A DNA stretch of 64,000 bases from Methanofollis sp. UBA420 (GTDB lineage Archaea > Halobacteriota > Methanomicrobia > Methanomicrobiales > Methanofollaceae). The translations under genes were made by a program, and so were the position numbers. The notes below the pieces were generated by a model. It worked only from the letters and a program-made list of their open reading frames with translations, was not told the DNA's origin and ran no database searches. The DNA is taken from contig NZ_DAGX01000002.1 in the NCBI RefSeq assembly GCF_002498315.1, positions 404,836 to 468,835 on the forward strand. The letters are read 5' to 3'. Shown in pieces: positions 1-8,873 of the stretch (the stretch's first letter is position 1; every line of letters starts with the position of its first letter).

Positions 1-2
1 TC

Positions 3-482
3 GGCTATTCCTGGAGTTTGCCCTTCTGGGATGCCGAGTTGATCGATTTTTACCTGCATGTGCCCCTGCACCACCGCATCGGACAGAAATTGTACAAGAG
101 GTATGCCAGGGAGAGATTGTTTGTCGGAAAATATGAAGCCCTTCGCAAGATAGAGTGTACGAGCAGGTTTGAGACACCCCTGAACAACTTCCTCTCAGAT
201 GCGAGACACGGGCCGTCCTTCCTCATGCATCTCATCTGTACAGGGGGACAAAAAACATCATGGTACAACAAAATCCTTGCCATGCTGGAAGAAAACCGCC
301 TGCCTCTTCCGGATGCGCTGATGAAGTACCCCTCCCTTGTCTCACTGGTCGGCCAGGAAAGTGCGGTCCCTGAAATCAGACTGAACGGCCTTATCATACA
401 AAGCTATCTGAGTCTTATCATCCCTGACGACGGGATCCAGGGATCCTGCCCTGTGGCCGGAGAGGTTCGGATCGAGCAATAA
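3..482 (+). CDS. Asparagine synthase-like protein, C-terminal part (5' end outside window)
   Basis: The gene runs off the left edge. Its frame is open to base 3, so the TTG at 18 is internal; 159 residues are visible. The segment WSLPFWDAELIDFYLHVP matches the part of the asparagine synthase C-terminal domain that normally reads like 'PFLD..L.EFA..LP', followed by the basic stretch RIGQKLYKRYARERLF. The family transfers ammonia to an AMP-activated carboxylate. In surface-polysaccharide clusters such proteins are thought to amidate or modify sugar precursors rather than make free asparagine. The next two genes, on the other strand, are FemAB-like and polysaccharide deacetylase genes, which supports that setting. 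The active-site part is outside the window, so activity cannot be judged. Confidence 0.7.
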   Translation, partial: GYSWSLPFWDAELIDFYLHVPLHHRIGQKLYKRYARERLFVGKYEALRKIECTSRFETPLNNFLSDARHGPSFLMHLICTGGQKTSWYNKILAMLEENRLPLPDALMKYPSLVSLVGQESAVPEIRLNGLIIQSYLSLIIPDDGIQGSCPVAGEVRIEQ

Positions 483-861
483 ATAGTGCGGAGACTCACT
501 CCAGAAACATTCTTTTCAGGTGGCTCCATGAAAATGCTCCGGTGTATTTCAGGGTAATTCGACTCTGTTGATATCCTCGCAGAGAGCGATCGCGTAATCG
601 CGTATTATAGAGTCCACAGTAAAATTCCTGTTCAGAAGTGCCAGTGACGAGGGTAAGCCCCCTTTCTCAAGTTCACGAGCGCTCGCTCCCCACACCCGGA
701 CAGAGGTGGAATAGCAACCATCCTCATCAGGATCCCTGTCTTATCTTTCCGGGGCCAATCCAGAATGAGAGATGAACAAAGGGATTCGAGAAAAACTCCA
801 GACCGGCGGCGAGCAGATGAACACTATCTCCCGAGCAAAAAAAACAGGATGATGAGCCCTT
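483..861. other. Intergenic region with a worn copy of the interspersed repeat
   Basis: No gene is visible between the convergent asparagine-synthase-like and FemAB-like genes. About 650-775 reads, on the minus strand, as a degenerate copy of the repeat family seen elsewhere: a GGGGCCAATC-like block near 740-755 and a GTTGCTATTCC block near 700-715, followed by a GGGGAGCGAGCGCTCGTGAACTTGAGAA-type stretch that is split here only by base changes. No intact hairpin remains. Confidence 0.4.
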
Positions 862-1860
862 TCAGGTACCCATGATCGCGGAAGAAAGTTTCAGATACGC
901 GGACTTTTTCGTTACCCCGTAATAGGGGACGAGGTTCGGACTGAAATTCTGGGTAAACTCGGCGAGATAGGGAATATTTGCGGTCATCAGGTTCATCTCG
1001 CGGTATCCCCTCTCCTTGAACTCCCGGATGGCCTCGGAGAGAAGGAGGAAGGAGGCCCCGGAAGCCTTGGACTCGTGACTGGTTGCGGCAGCCCAGCGGT
1101 AGACCCTCCGGTTGTCGAAGAGATAGAAATCCCCACTGATCACGTCGCCGTCCGGGTTCTGCGCGGTGATCAGTTCGCAGTTGCCGCGTGCGTGGAAGGT
1201 CTCGAATATGCTGCGGAACAGGGGTTTCTGAAGGGGTGGCGCCATGCCCCTGTTCTGGAAAGTACGCTCGAAGAGTTTATAGAATGTGTCGATGTCTTCT
1301 GATTTTCGGATTACAATCCCGGTTTCTGTTCCTTTTTTCACATTCCTCTTTGCATTTCTCGACAAACTGACCGCGGCCGGGTCGATATAGTACGTATACA
1401 ACACATTGGTCTGCCACCCTTCCCAGATGAAGCACCTGATATCTCTCCACTCCGGAGCGTTCACAATATGAAGGCTGTCAAAGTCCTCCGCATTCATATA
1501 CCCGATCAGGGACCGTATCGCATCCTGCCGCCTCTGCTCGCGGGCACGGCCACTGCCCCCCTCCTGAGACAGAAAAACGATCCCGCCGTAGGGATTCATC
1601 GGCGGGATCGATGTTCCGATATGGAGGAGACCTCCGATCTGATAGAAAAAAAGAGGACAGCCCCCGATAAGTTTTCCCTCATCGAAACACCCGTAGATTT
1701 TATAGTCCATCCCCCGTGCACGGCTCATGACAGATAGCCACGGACTGGAATGGAATATCGAACCCTCAGGCGCAGATCTCACGACCGCGTCCCATGCAGG
1801 GAGTTCGTCCATGCCAAGACGCCGGACCGAGATGTCAGAGATACCTGGACCACCAATCAT
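862..1860 (-). CDS. FemAB-like / GNAT-fold acyltransferase
   Basis: 332 residues. The pattern SAPEGSIFHSSPWL near the N-terminus, SIPPMNPYGGIVF around residue 85, and the C-terminal half with RNAKRNVKKG and GDVISGDFYLFDNRRVYRWAAA fit the double-GNAT fold of FemAB and BioF2-like proteins (Acetyltransf_6). These transfer aminoacyl or acyl groups to cell-surface precursors. The start overlaps the end of the upstream deacetylase gene by 26 bases, so the two are very likely co-transcribed and translationally coupled. The combination with an asparagine-synthase-like gene and a deacetylase is typical of exopolysaccharide loci; the actual acceptor cannot be told from the sequence. Confidence 0.7.
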   Translation of the reverse strand: MIGGPGISDISVRRLGMDELPAWDAVVRSAPEGSIFHSSPWLSVMSRARGMDYKIYGCFDEGKLIGGCPLFFYQIGGLLHIGTSIPPMNPYGGIVFLSQEGGSGRAREQRRQDAIRSLIGYMNAEDFDSLHIVNAPEWRDIRCFIWEGWQTNVLYTYYIDPAAVSLSRNAKRNVKKGTETGIVIRKSEDIDTFYKLFERTFQNRGMAPPLQKPLFRSIFETFHARGNCELITAQNPDGDVISGDFYLFDNRRVYRWAAATSHESKASGASFLLLSEAIREFKERGYREMNLMTANIPYLAEFTQNFSPNLVPYYGVTKKSAYLKLSSAIMGT

Positions 1861-2860
1861 AAAGCTCCTTGCCCGATGTCATCCACGCACCTTCCTTTGA
1901 ACAATAATCCAGCAGTTTTTTATACAGTTTCAGATAGTCCCCTGACATGCAGTTGTTATGCCAGAGGACATTGAGAACGCCGTGGCACTGCTTCACATTC
2001 TCAATAATCTGCCGGGTCAGCTCCCACGAGAGGTCCAGGTCAAGATGCATGTAGTAAAAGAGCGTCTTGTCCATGATCGCGAGAGGGATCTCAACGATGT
2101 CCATCGGCCGGTTATTCCTGAGATCAAACGGTTTGTACGGATAACACATCCCATTTCTGAAACCGGCGCAATCAGCAAATCCCATTGTCGAATCATACTG
2201 AAACCCGGCCTTTAAGAGATATTCCCAGGTATCAGGTACTTTAATTTTGAGATAGTGGTTCCGATAACCCACTATCGGTTCATTCAGCAATTTTTCCAGC
2301 CGTCTTTTTTTCTCCCTGATGTCCTCAGGATTATTATAGGTCTGGTGGCCGCCATGGAGGCCGACCTCATGTCCCTGGTCCACGATCATGCCCAGATCCG
2401 GCCCCAGATCTTCGATATCATAGGCATAATCCTCGCTTTCAGGGTCCAGAACAAGAAAGAAAAAGGTTGAACTGGCACCATAGGCCTGTTCCATCGCGAT
2501 AATGTCCTGAAAATTGCACCAGGGCAACCTCTTCGTCTTCATCTGCACCAGGGACCGCTTCGCATCAGAGAAACGACCGTCGCGGAGGGCATTGAACGCT
2601 TTCACCCCTTTGCCATGGAGAGAACTGTACACTGTATCGATATCATGTGTCAGGCAGAGCGCGAACTGCCTGCCGTCAGGGTACTCAGGGCGGAAACCCC
2701 TGTCAAACAGATACCGTGAGGCAACCGGTTCGAAAATATTCCGGTTCTTGCTGAGATAGAAAGGAAAACGGTCATACCGGTCGCGGAAGCCGGGAGTATA
2801 TTCTTCACTCCGTGTATAGAGGGCCCAGACTTCAGGATCTTCTCTGAGTATTCCCAGCAT
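1835..2860 (-). CDS. Polysaccharide deacetylase family protein
   Basis: 341 residues. LCLTHDIDTVY (about residue 68) carries the Asp-Asp-type motif 1 of the NodB fold in the variant form THDID, and GHEVGLHGGHQTYNN supplies the metal-binding H-x-x-x-H of motif 2. IVGYRNHYLK corresponds to motif 3. The family removes acetyl groups from N-acetylated sugars using a divalent metal. The ATG at 2860 follows an in-frame TGA two codons upstream, so it is the most upstream ATG possible. A TATA-like CTTATATATATC lies at about 2944-2955 on the minus strand, leaving a leader of some 60 bases. The FemAB-like gene overlaps its 3' end. Confidence 0.8.
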   Translation of the reverse strand: MLGILREDPEVWALYTRSEEYTPGFRDRYDRFPFYLSKNRNIFEPVASRYLFDRGFRPEYPDGRQFALCLTHDIDTVYSSLHGKGVKAFNALRDGRFSDAKRSLVQMKTKRLPWCNFQDIIAMEQAYGASSTFFFLVLDPESEDYAYDIEDLGPDLGMIVDQGHEVGLHGGHQTYNNPEDIREKKRRLEKLLNEPIVGYRNHYLKIKVPDTWEYLLKAGFQYDSTMGFADCAGFRNGMCYPYKPFDLRNNRPMDIVEIPLAIMDKTLFYYMHLDLDLSWELTRQIIENVKQCHGVLNVLWHNNCMSGDYLKLYKKLLDYCSKEGAWMTSGKELYDWWSRYL

Positions 2861-3394
2861 GAATCAGATATCCCTCGCATTATCCCCAAAATACGACACT
2901 ACCTTTTCCAGGGAACAGTTTGAGACGTAGGTATTCGGATCAGATATATATAAGTTTCCCAGCCCTCTGGTCGATTCCCTGACGAGTGTGCCCGGATCCG
3001 GTGTGCACTCCATAATGGCGATTCACAGGCTATTCTCCCATGACTGAGATTATTTCTCACCTTTCCCTGCCCTCTGGATGGGCAGGCTGGACAGCCACAC
3101 CGACCTCATTCCCATGAGGTTTTCACGACTAGTGGCCAGTCAAGAATGAAAGGTCGCCAACACGATGTAATTGAACGAGATCTCTCTCTCCTCATATGAA
3201 GAGAACTGAGGGAACGACATTATCCTCTTCATGATCCACCCTCTCCTTCCCGGCCCAATCACAATCCAGACCCACCCATGGTGATGATAGGGGCGGGGCG
3301 GCGACGAAGCGGTGATCCCCCTCGCCGCCTCGCCGTGAAGAGCGTGATCAGTGGCCCCCCGGTTAGACATTTGGGGGTTGACACGACACTAGCA
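2861..3394. other. Intergenic region
   Basis: No convincing gene. It holds the TATA-like element of the deacetylase (about 2944-2955, minus strand). Around 3240-3275 there is a copy of the short word CTTCCCGGCCCAATCACAAT, which is one module of the interspersed repeat family found in other gaps of this window. Confidence 0.4.
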
Positions 3395-4096
3395 TCACTG
3401 TTCTCGTCTCCGGGTCTTCTCCGCGTCCGTGAGAAACGCTCTCATCGTGCAGGGGTCGTCCGATGCAAAGCCGTCGGCACCGGCGTCCTGTGCCGCCAGA
3501 ACATCGTCTCCTGTATTCAGCACCCAAGGGATCACGATGAGGCCCAGTCAATGTGCCGGGTCAACGAGAGAGGAGGTAAGGAGGTCTTTCCTGGGGAGGA
3601 TCGCATCAGCACGGACAGAAACGGCGAACGAGAGGGGATCCCCCCCGCATCGCGAGAAGATGAAACCTGTCCTGACACCGGGCAGGAGGTCCTTCACTTT
3701 TCTGATGCTTTCTTCATGGAATGATACGACAAAGAGTTTTTCAGGATCATATCCGCTCAGCACGCGGCAGACCGTCTCCTCACTCCCTTTCTCCTTGATC
3801 TCGACAAACAGGCCACATCGCCCGGTGACCAGAGAGACGATCTCCTGAAGAGTCGGGATTTTTTCTCCGTCTCCGGCGTCGAGCATCTTCAGTTCGGAGA
3901 GCAGGTACGTGCATACGGCCCCGCTGCCATCGGTCGTCCGGTCGAGAGTGGCGTCGTCCATGACGACGGGCACGCCGTCACGGCTCAGACGGATATCGAC
4001 CTCGACATAATCGGCGCATGCCATGCCGATCTCCAGTGCACGCAGGGTGTTCTCCGGGGCCGACGCTCTGGCCCCCCGGTGACCGACGATGAACAT
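3395..4096 (-). pseudogene. Glycerophosphodiester phosphodiesterase with in-frame TGA
   Basis: The ATG at 4096 starts MFIVGHRGARASAPENT, the hallmark HRG...PENT of the GDPD family. E-x-D follows in YVEVDIRLSRDG, and the family's LDRTTDG is present. The frame stops at TGA (3548-3550) after 182 residues. The same frame then continues for 50 codons reading LGLIVIPWVLNTGDD and DAGADGFASDDP, exactly the family's C-terminal blocks, to a second stop at 3395. The full 233 codons match the usual GDPD length. The catalytic histidine normally in 'HD.TLDRTT' is Asp here (MDDATLDRTT). A nonsense change plus a lost catalytic residue points to a decaying gene, although a sequencing error at the TGA cannot be excluded. 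Upstream codons before 4096 overlap the divergent oxidoreductase gene and are not coding. Confidence 0.75.
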
Positions 4097-4193
4097 GGCG
4101 CAGAATGAGGTTGTGGCCAGATAAATGTGCCGGGGAAGCGCCCGGCACCTATTTATTGCCGGGGATTGTGATGCAGGTGGAGGGGGACAGTGC

Positions 4194-5627
4194 ATGAAGG
4201 AGTACGACCTCATCGCTATCGGCACAGGTTCGGCGATGCCCATCGTGGACGCGGTCCTGCAGGAGAACCCGGACACCCGCATCGCAATCATCGACAGGGA
4301 CGAACCCGGCGGGATATGCCTGACACGGGGGTGCATCCCCTCGAAGATGCTGTTGTACCCGGCAGAACTGGTCAGGGAGATCGAGAGGGCGACCGCCTTC
4401 GGCATCGACGCGAGTCTGAAGGGCATCGACTTTCGGCGGGTCATGGAGAGAATGCGGGAGACAGTCGACCGCGATGTCGTGGCGATCAGGAAGGCGCTCG
4501 AAGAGTCGCCGGGTGTCGATTATTATCGTGCGATCGCTTCTTTCACCGCCCCGTACACCCTCACGGTGGACGGGACCGAGGTCCATGCGAAAAAGATCCT
4601 CCTCTGCACCGGTTCGAGGCCCGGCATCCCGCCAGTGGCGGGGCTTGAATGGGTGCCCTACCTGACAAGCGACACTCTCCTCGGCCTGGACACGCTCCCG
4701 CCGACGGTGGCGATCATCGGCGGGGGATACATCGCCGCGGAGTACGGCCACTTCCTCGCCGCCATGGGTTCAAAGGTCACGGTCATCGGGAGAAACCCGC
4801 AGTTCATCCCAGAGGAAGAACCCGAGGTCTCGGCACTGGCACGCAAAGTGCTCGGAGAGCACCTCACCATCGTCACCGACCAGGAGGTCAGGAGCGCAGA
4901 GAACCGCCCCGGCGGGAAGGTCGGGCTTGTCGCAAGGGACCGGGGCACCGGAGAGGAGACCGAGTACGTCGCCGACACCGTGCTCGTGGCCTCAGGGCGG
5001 AGCTCGAACACCGACATCCTCCACCCGGAGAGAGGGGGCGTCATGACCGACGCCCGCGGCTGGATCGAGGTCGACGATCACCTCCAGACGTCGCAGCCCG
5101 GCGTCTGGGCGCTCGGCGACGCAAACGGGAAGTACCTCTTCAAACACGTGGCGAACTACGAGGCGCGGATCGTGTATTTCAATGCCGTCCTCGGCGAGCG
5201 CGTCAGGGCCGACTACAGGGTCGTCCCGCATGCGGTCTTCACCTGGCCGGAGATAGCCGCGGTCGGCATGAAGGAGAGAGAGGCCGTCGAGGCGTACGGG
5301 GCCGACGGTATCTCCATCGGTTTCCAGCGGTACCAGGACACGGCAAAGGGGGAGGCGATGGGAGTCCGCGATGGTTTCGTCAAGGTGATCGTCGAGAACA
5401 GAAGCGGCCATGTCCTCGGCGCCCACATCATCGGGCCTTCTGCGTCGGTCCTCATCCAGGAGGTCGTCACCCTGATGTACACGGACCTGAATGCCAGAGC
5501 CCTCGTCCTCGCGAGCATGCACATTCATCCTGCCCTCAGCGAGGTCGTCCAGAGAGCATTCTCGTCTCTCATGAGTCCTGCGAAGTATCGTCGGCTTCTG
5601 GATGATTACGGGCTTTCGGCACAATAA
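4194..5627 (+). CDS. Class I pyridine nucleotide-disulfide oxidoreductase (dihydrolipoyl dehydrogenase-like)
   Basis: 477 residues from the ATG at 4194, which follows a purine-rich GGTGGAGGGG; upstream in-frame codons from 4125 are rejected because the homologous start MKEYDLIAIGTGSA with its FAD-binding loop begins here. The redox-active disulfide is C-LTRG-C in GGICLTRGCIPSK (about residue 41), a CX4C active site. The second Rossmann loop is VAIIGGGYIAAEYGHF (about 177), and the C-terminal dimer interface has the catalytic pair in HIHPALSEVV. The family uses FAD to move electrons between NAD(P)H and a thiol or lipoyl substrate. No 2-oxoacid dehydrogenase genes are nearby, so the substrate is open; mercuric-reductase-like or lipoamide activity are alternatives. 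Confidence 0.85.
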   Translation: MKEYDLIAIGTGSAMPIVDAVLQENPDTRIAIIDRDEPGGICLTRGCIPSKMLLYPAELVREIERATAFGIDASLKGIDFRRVMERMRETVDRDVVAIRKALEESPGVDYYRAIASFTAPYTLTVDGTEVHAKKILLCTGSRPGIPPVAGLEWVPYLTSDTLLGLDTLPPTVAIIGGGYIAAEYGHFLAAMGSKVTVIGRNPQFIPEEEPEVSALARKVLGEHLTIVTDQEVRSAENRPGGKVGLVARDRGTGEETEYVADTVLVASGRSSNTDILHPERGGVMTDARGWIEVDDHLQTSQPGVWALGDANGKYLFKHVANYEARIVYFNAVLGERVRADYRVVPHAVFTWPEIAAVGMKEREAVEAYGADGISIGFQRYQDTAKGEAMGVRDGFVKVIVENRSGHVLGAHIIGPSASVLIQEVVTLMYTDLNARALVLASMHIHPALSEVVQRAFSSLMSPAKYRRLLDDYGLSAQ

Positions 5628-5653
5628 AAGGATAGAAAAAAGGGGGAGGGGAC

Positions 5654-6448
5654 TCACTCCATCTTGTACTTCTGGATGAGTTCCTGCCTGTAGGGGTCGT
5701 TCATGAACTTCTCAAGGCCGTCGTTGATCGTGGCGAGGAGTTCGTTGTCCCCCTTCCGGACCGCGATACCGAACTGTTCGCCGGTCTCAACGGACCCGAT
5801 TTTCTGGAGTTTCTTGCCGGCGATGACGTCGTTGATCACGGTGCTGTCGAACATCACTGCATCGATGTTGCCGTTCTCAAGGTCGGTCACCGCATTGGCG
5901 ATGTTGTCATGGTGCTTGAGGTTTTTCTTGTCCATGAGGCCCTTCTGGACGAGGTTTTCGTCGATCCAGATCTCGGCGGTGGTGCCGCGCTGGGTGCCGA
6001 GGGTCGCCGTGCCGGCAAGGACGTCGTCCATTGTCAGGGTCGACCCCTCGCGCACGATGACGGTCTGGTTGACGGTCCAGTATGGGACAGAGAAGTTCAC
6101 CTGTTCCAGCCTCTCCGGCGTGATGGTCATGCCCGAGTGGACCAGATCGATGTTTTTGCCATTCAGGGCAGGGACCAGGCTGTCAAAGGCGATCTGCTTG
6201 AATTCGACATTGAATCCCTCTTTTTCCGCGATCCAGAGCATGGTTTCGGTGTCGAACCCGGTCGGCTTGCCGTCCTTACCCATGATGGAGAACGGCGGAT
6301 AGGGGGCGTCAATTCCCACGACATAGGTCGGTTTTTCCTCTGCACCGGACTGTGCAGGGGTCTTGGAGTCGCTTCCGGTGCAACCCGCAAATGCCACACA
6401 GCACACTGCAATGCAGAGCACAAGTGCGGTCAGAATTTTTTGAGACAT
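5654..6448 (-). CDS. Amino-acid ABC transporter substrate-binding lipoprotein (family 3)
   Basis: 264 residues. A hydrophobic signal segment ends in the lipobox VAFAGC with Cys23 as the lipid anchor. YVVGIDAPYPPFS opens the mature domain, and GKPTGFDTETM is the family 3 (PF00497) signature. This class binds polar amino acids or opines outside the cell and hands them to a membrane permease. No permease or ATPase gene is adjacent, so it is an orphan here and must use partners encoded elsewhere. A perfect 7-base inverted repeat lies upstream of its TATA-like region and may be an operator. Confidence 0.88.
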   Translation of the reverse strand: MSQKILTALVLCIAVCCVAFAGCTGSDSKTPAQSGAEEKPTYVVGIDAPYPPFSIMGKDGKPTGFDTETMLWIAEKEGFNVEFKQIAFDSLVPALNGKNIDLVHSGMTITPERLEQVNFSVPYWTVNQTVIVREGSTLTMDDVLAGTATLGTQRGTTAEIWIDENLVQKGLMDKKNLKHHDNIANAVTDLENGNIDAVMFDSTVINDVIAGKKLQKIGSVETGEQFGIAVRKGDNELLATINDGLEKFMNDPYRQELIQKYKME

Positions 6449-6472
6449 CAGAATGGTGTTTGAATGTAAAGG

Positions 6473-6523
6473 TAATATCTTTTATTAATTGTACCAGATG
6501 CATACAATGCAGGGCATGCATTG
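6473..6523 (-). promoter_or_regulatory. Promoter and operator-like palindrome of the binding-protein gene
   Basis: On the minus strand an A/T-rich TATA-like block (ATTAATAAAAGAT) sits around 6475-6490, about 30-40 bases before the start of the substrate-binding protein. Just upstream is CAATGCA-GGGCA-TGCATTG (6505-6523), an inverted repeat with perfect 7-base arms. Its placement upstream of the TATA region suggests binding by a dimeric regulator, but no regulator gene is next to it. Confidence 0.45.
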
Positions 6524-6613
6524 ATATCTGAAAATATGGCCTGAAAATACCAGACATCTGATGCTGGTGCGAGGGGGTGAATATATAGGGGGAGACCGCC
6601 ACCCTATCCACCG

Positions 6614-6886
6614 ATGCGGACAAGCCACCAGATCCTCCTCAGACTCCTTCATGATCCTGCCTACGACTTTGCGGCGGTAGCGGTCGTCTTCATCGATCGC
6701 GGGGCCCCCGGCGACCGCTCACAGATCGACGGCAGGGAGATCGCGGCGATCGAAGGGGCGCATATGGTGGTTGAAACGGACAGGGGGCAGAAGTATATCC
6801 CCATCCACCGGGTGCTCAGGATCCTCTATCAGGGTGAGGCGGTCTGGGAAAGGGAGGGGTTCAAGCCCTGGGAAGAAGAGGTATAA
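6614..6886 (+). CDS. DUF504 / MJ1316-type small protein
   Basis: 90 residues, close to the usual length. MRTSHQILLRLLHDP at the N-terminus and IPIHRVLRILYQGEAVWER in the C-terminal half are the two signature blocks of UPF0248/DUF504. The family is named after M. jannaschii MJ1316 and has been proposed to recognise RNA ends with cyclic phosphates, linking it to RNA repair. It is divergent from the binding-protein gene. The RNA role is family knowledge; nothing near it in this window is an RNA ligase. Confidence 0.8.
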   Translation: MRTSHQILLRLLHDPAYDFAAVAVVFIDRGAPGDRSQIDGREIAAIEGAHMVVETDRGQKYIPIHRVLRILYQGEAVWEREGFKPWEEEV

Positions 6887-6969
6887 TCCGGATCATATCT
6901 CCGTTCAGGATTTGATAGACTCATGCCGCATAAAAAATCTATATATTCGACGGCAGCAAGGTACCGACG

Positions 6970-8187
6970 ATGCAGACCCTCGTCGCCTTCGCGCTGATCC
7001 TCGTCCTCATCTCCCTTGCGACGGTGAGATATCGCCTCAACCCCTTTGTAACGCTCTTCTCGGCAGCTGTGGTGTATGGCGTCCTTGCCGGCGTCCCGGC
7101 AGAGTCCGTCGTCGGCATCGCGGCCGAGGGGGCCGGGAAGATCTTCGCCCTCCTTGGCGTGGTCGTTTTTGCCGGATCTGTCATCGCGAAGGTGCTCGAA
7201 AAGGGGAGGTTCCAGGAACGTATCTTCAGCGACCTCAGATCCTTTACCCATCGGCCCGCGTTGACCGGGGGGATTGCCGGGTTCATCCTCGCGGTGCCGT
7301 TCATGTGCTGCATCACTGCCTTCATCGTGATCTCTCCCCTCCTTTCCTGTTTTTCCGATAAGAAGAAGGCCATCTACGGCGCAGCCATCGGGAGCACCCT
7401 CTCCTTCTCCCTCATCTACCCGACGCCGGTAACGATCGCCGCCGCGTCGGCGGCCCAGGGTTTTTCGGCAGGGGAGTACATGGCCGTCGCCCTCCCCCTC
7501 TCTGTCGTCCTTCTGGTCGCTGTCAGTATGGGGATCGGACGACAGAGGAGTACCGCCGAGGCCGCTGAGCAGGTCTGCGCACCTGAGACAGGGCGGCGGG
7601 CATGGATACCCCTCCTCCTCCCCCTTGCCCTGACCGCGGCGGCGGTCGTCTGGCCTGTCTTTGGAAAAGGGTCGATCTCGGCCGCGCTGCTTGTCGGGAT
7701 GGCCGTCGCCCTCCTCGTCCTCGCGCCCGACCTGCGGTACGCCGCCCTCAAAGACGGGACAAAACACGCCGGCGTGATCATCTACGATCTCTGCGGTGCC
7801 GGCGCACTTGGGGCGACGATCATGGCGAGCACCTTCGCCACCGACGCCTTCACCCTCTTCGGGGACGCAGTCCCGGCCGTGCTGGTGCCCTTCCTCCTCG
7901 GCGTCCTCCTCCAGGCGGCGCAGGGGTCGCGGGTGGTGACGGCCGTGATCACCGCGACCATGATCCTCTCGTCAGACTATGCGACAGCGATCGGTCAGGT
8001 CCCCCTCATGCTGATGATCGCGGCAGGAACCCTCTCTGTCTCGGCCTTCAGCGATCCCTTCTTCTGGGTGGTCAGGAACGCAAGCGGTGATTCCGTCCCC
8101 GCGGTGCTCTGGCGGTACGCCCTCCCCCTCTCGGCGGCAAGTTTTGTCATTGCCATGGTCGCCGTGATCATCGAGATGGCGGTCTGA
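6970..8187 (+). CDS. GntP-type permease
   Basis: 405 residues, almost entirely hydrophobic with about 11-12 membrane spans. Glycine-rich helices such as GGIAGFILAVPF and AAIGSTLSFSLIYPTPVTIAAASAA, and the C-terminal LMIAAGTLSVSAFSDPFFWVV, resemble the gluconate:proton symporter (GntP) family, which takes up sugar acids or related carboxylates. It is somewhat shorter than the typical 440 residues. It starts about 85 bases after the DUF504 gene and may have its own promoter (TAAAAAATCTATATATTCG at about 6930-6948). The substrate cannot be read from the sequence. Confidence 0.65.
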   Translation: MQTLVAFALILVLISLATVRYRLNPFVTLFSAAVVYGVLAGVPAESVVGIAAEGAGKIFALLGVVVFAGSVIAKVLEKGRFQERIFSDLRSFTHRPALTGGIAGFILAVPFMCCITAFIVISPLLSCFSDKKKAIYGAAIGSTLSFSLIYPTPVTIAAASAAQGFSAGEYMAVALPLSVVLLVAVSMGIGRQRSTAEAAEQVCAPETGRRAWIPLLLPLALTAAAVVWPVFGKGSISAALLVGMAVALLVLAPDLRYAALKDGTKHAGVIIYDLCGAGALGATIMASTFATDAFTLFGDAVPAVLVPFLLGVLLQAAQGSRVVTAVITATMILSSDYATAIGQVPLMLMIAAGTLSVSAFSDPFFWVVRNASGDSVPAVLWRYALPLSAASFVIAMVAVIIEMAV

Positions 8188-8210
8188 AGAGAAGAGACGA
8201 AAAAAAGAGT

Positions 8211-8729
8211 TCAGGGGGTGGCCGGGACCTGGTGGGTGAAGGAGGGGATCTCCGCAACGTCCCTGAGGGTCTTGTTCCTCCCGTCGGCAAAGGTGATCTC
8301 GGTCACTGCAGGGGAGAAGTCGGCCTGTACCAGCGGCGCAAACCAGTAATCGTTCAGCGCTTTCTCCGCCTCTTCGAGATGGAGCGCCGGTGTCGTATAG
8401 ACTGTTGCATTGTCGACCCGGGAGACGCGGGCAAATTTCTCTGCCCTGAAGGAGGCTGACTGATCGCTCACCGCGACAGATTCGACCTCAGACCCGGAGT
8501 ACTTTTCCAGTGCCTTTCTAAACTCTTCATTCGGGTCCGCGATCTTGAGAAAGACCGCGATATTTTCGAGCCAGGTGAGGGAATAGTCGAAGGTGACCGT
8601 TGCGTCACCGTCTTCTTCAACATCTATCGTGAGTTTTTCGGCGGTAAAGGCACCGGCAGGCATCACGATCACGCCGATGAGGAGAAGGGAGAGAATACCG
8701 CCAAGCATCCTTTTTTTGTTGATAAACAT
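8211..8729 (-). CDS. Secreted protein of unknown function
   Basis: 172 residues. A classical signal peptide (KKRML, then a hydrophobic run ending MPAGAFTAEK) predicts export. The mature part is a mixed alpha/beta domain with no Cys and no recognised motif. It begins with short beta-like segments LTIDVEEDGDATVTFDYSLTW. The gene is convergent with the GntP-type permease and has an A/T-rich upstream region around 8745-8775. I do not recognise a family, so no function is proposed. Confidence 0.6.
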   Translation of the reverse strand: MFINKKRMLGGILSLLLIGVIVMPAGAFTAEKLTIDVEEDGDATVTFDYSLTWLENIAVFLKIADPNEEFRKALEKYSGSEVESVAVSDQSASFRAEKFARVSRVDNATVYTTPALHLEEAEKALNDYWFAPLVQADFSPAVTEITFADGRNKTLRDVAEIPSFTHQVPATP

Positions 8730-8873
8730 TTCTATGGTTCACCACCGGAGTACAATTATAATTATTGAATTATAAAGCTGCCGGGTTCCCTCCTCAGGAT
8801 TGAAGGGCAGAGAGATCTCAGTACCGCTTCGGATGCCATACCATATAACCCTTCAGCACAGACAGAGTAGCAG

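Noticed and set aside
3548..3550. TGA in the glycerophosphodiesterase as selenocysteine
   Set aside because: The site is not a redox or catalytic cysteine in the family, no SECIS-like stem was apparent, and the catalytic His is also lost. A nonsense mutation is simpler.
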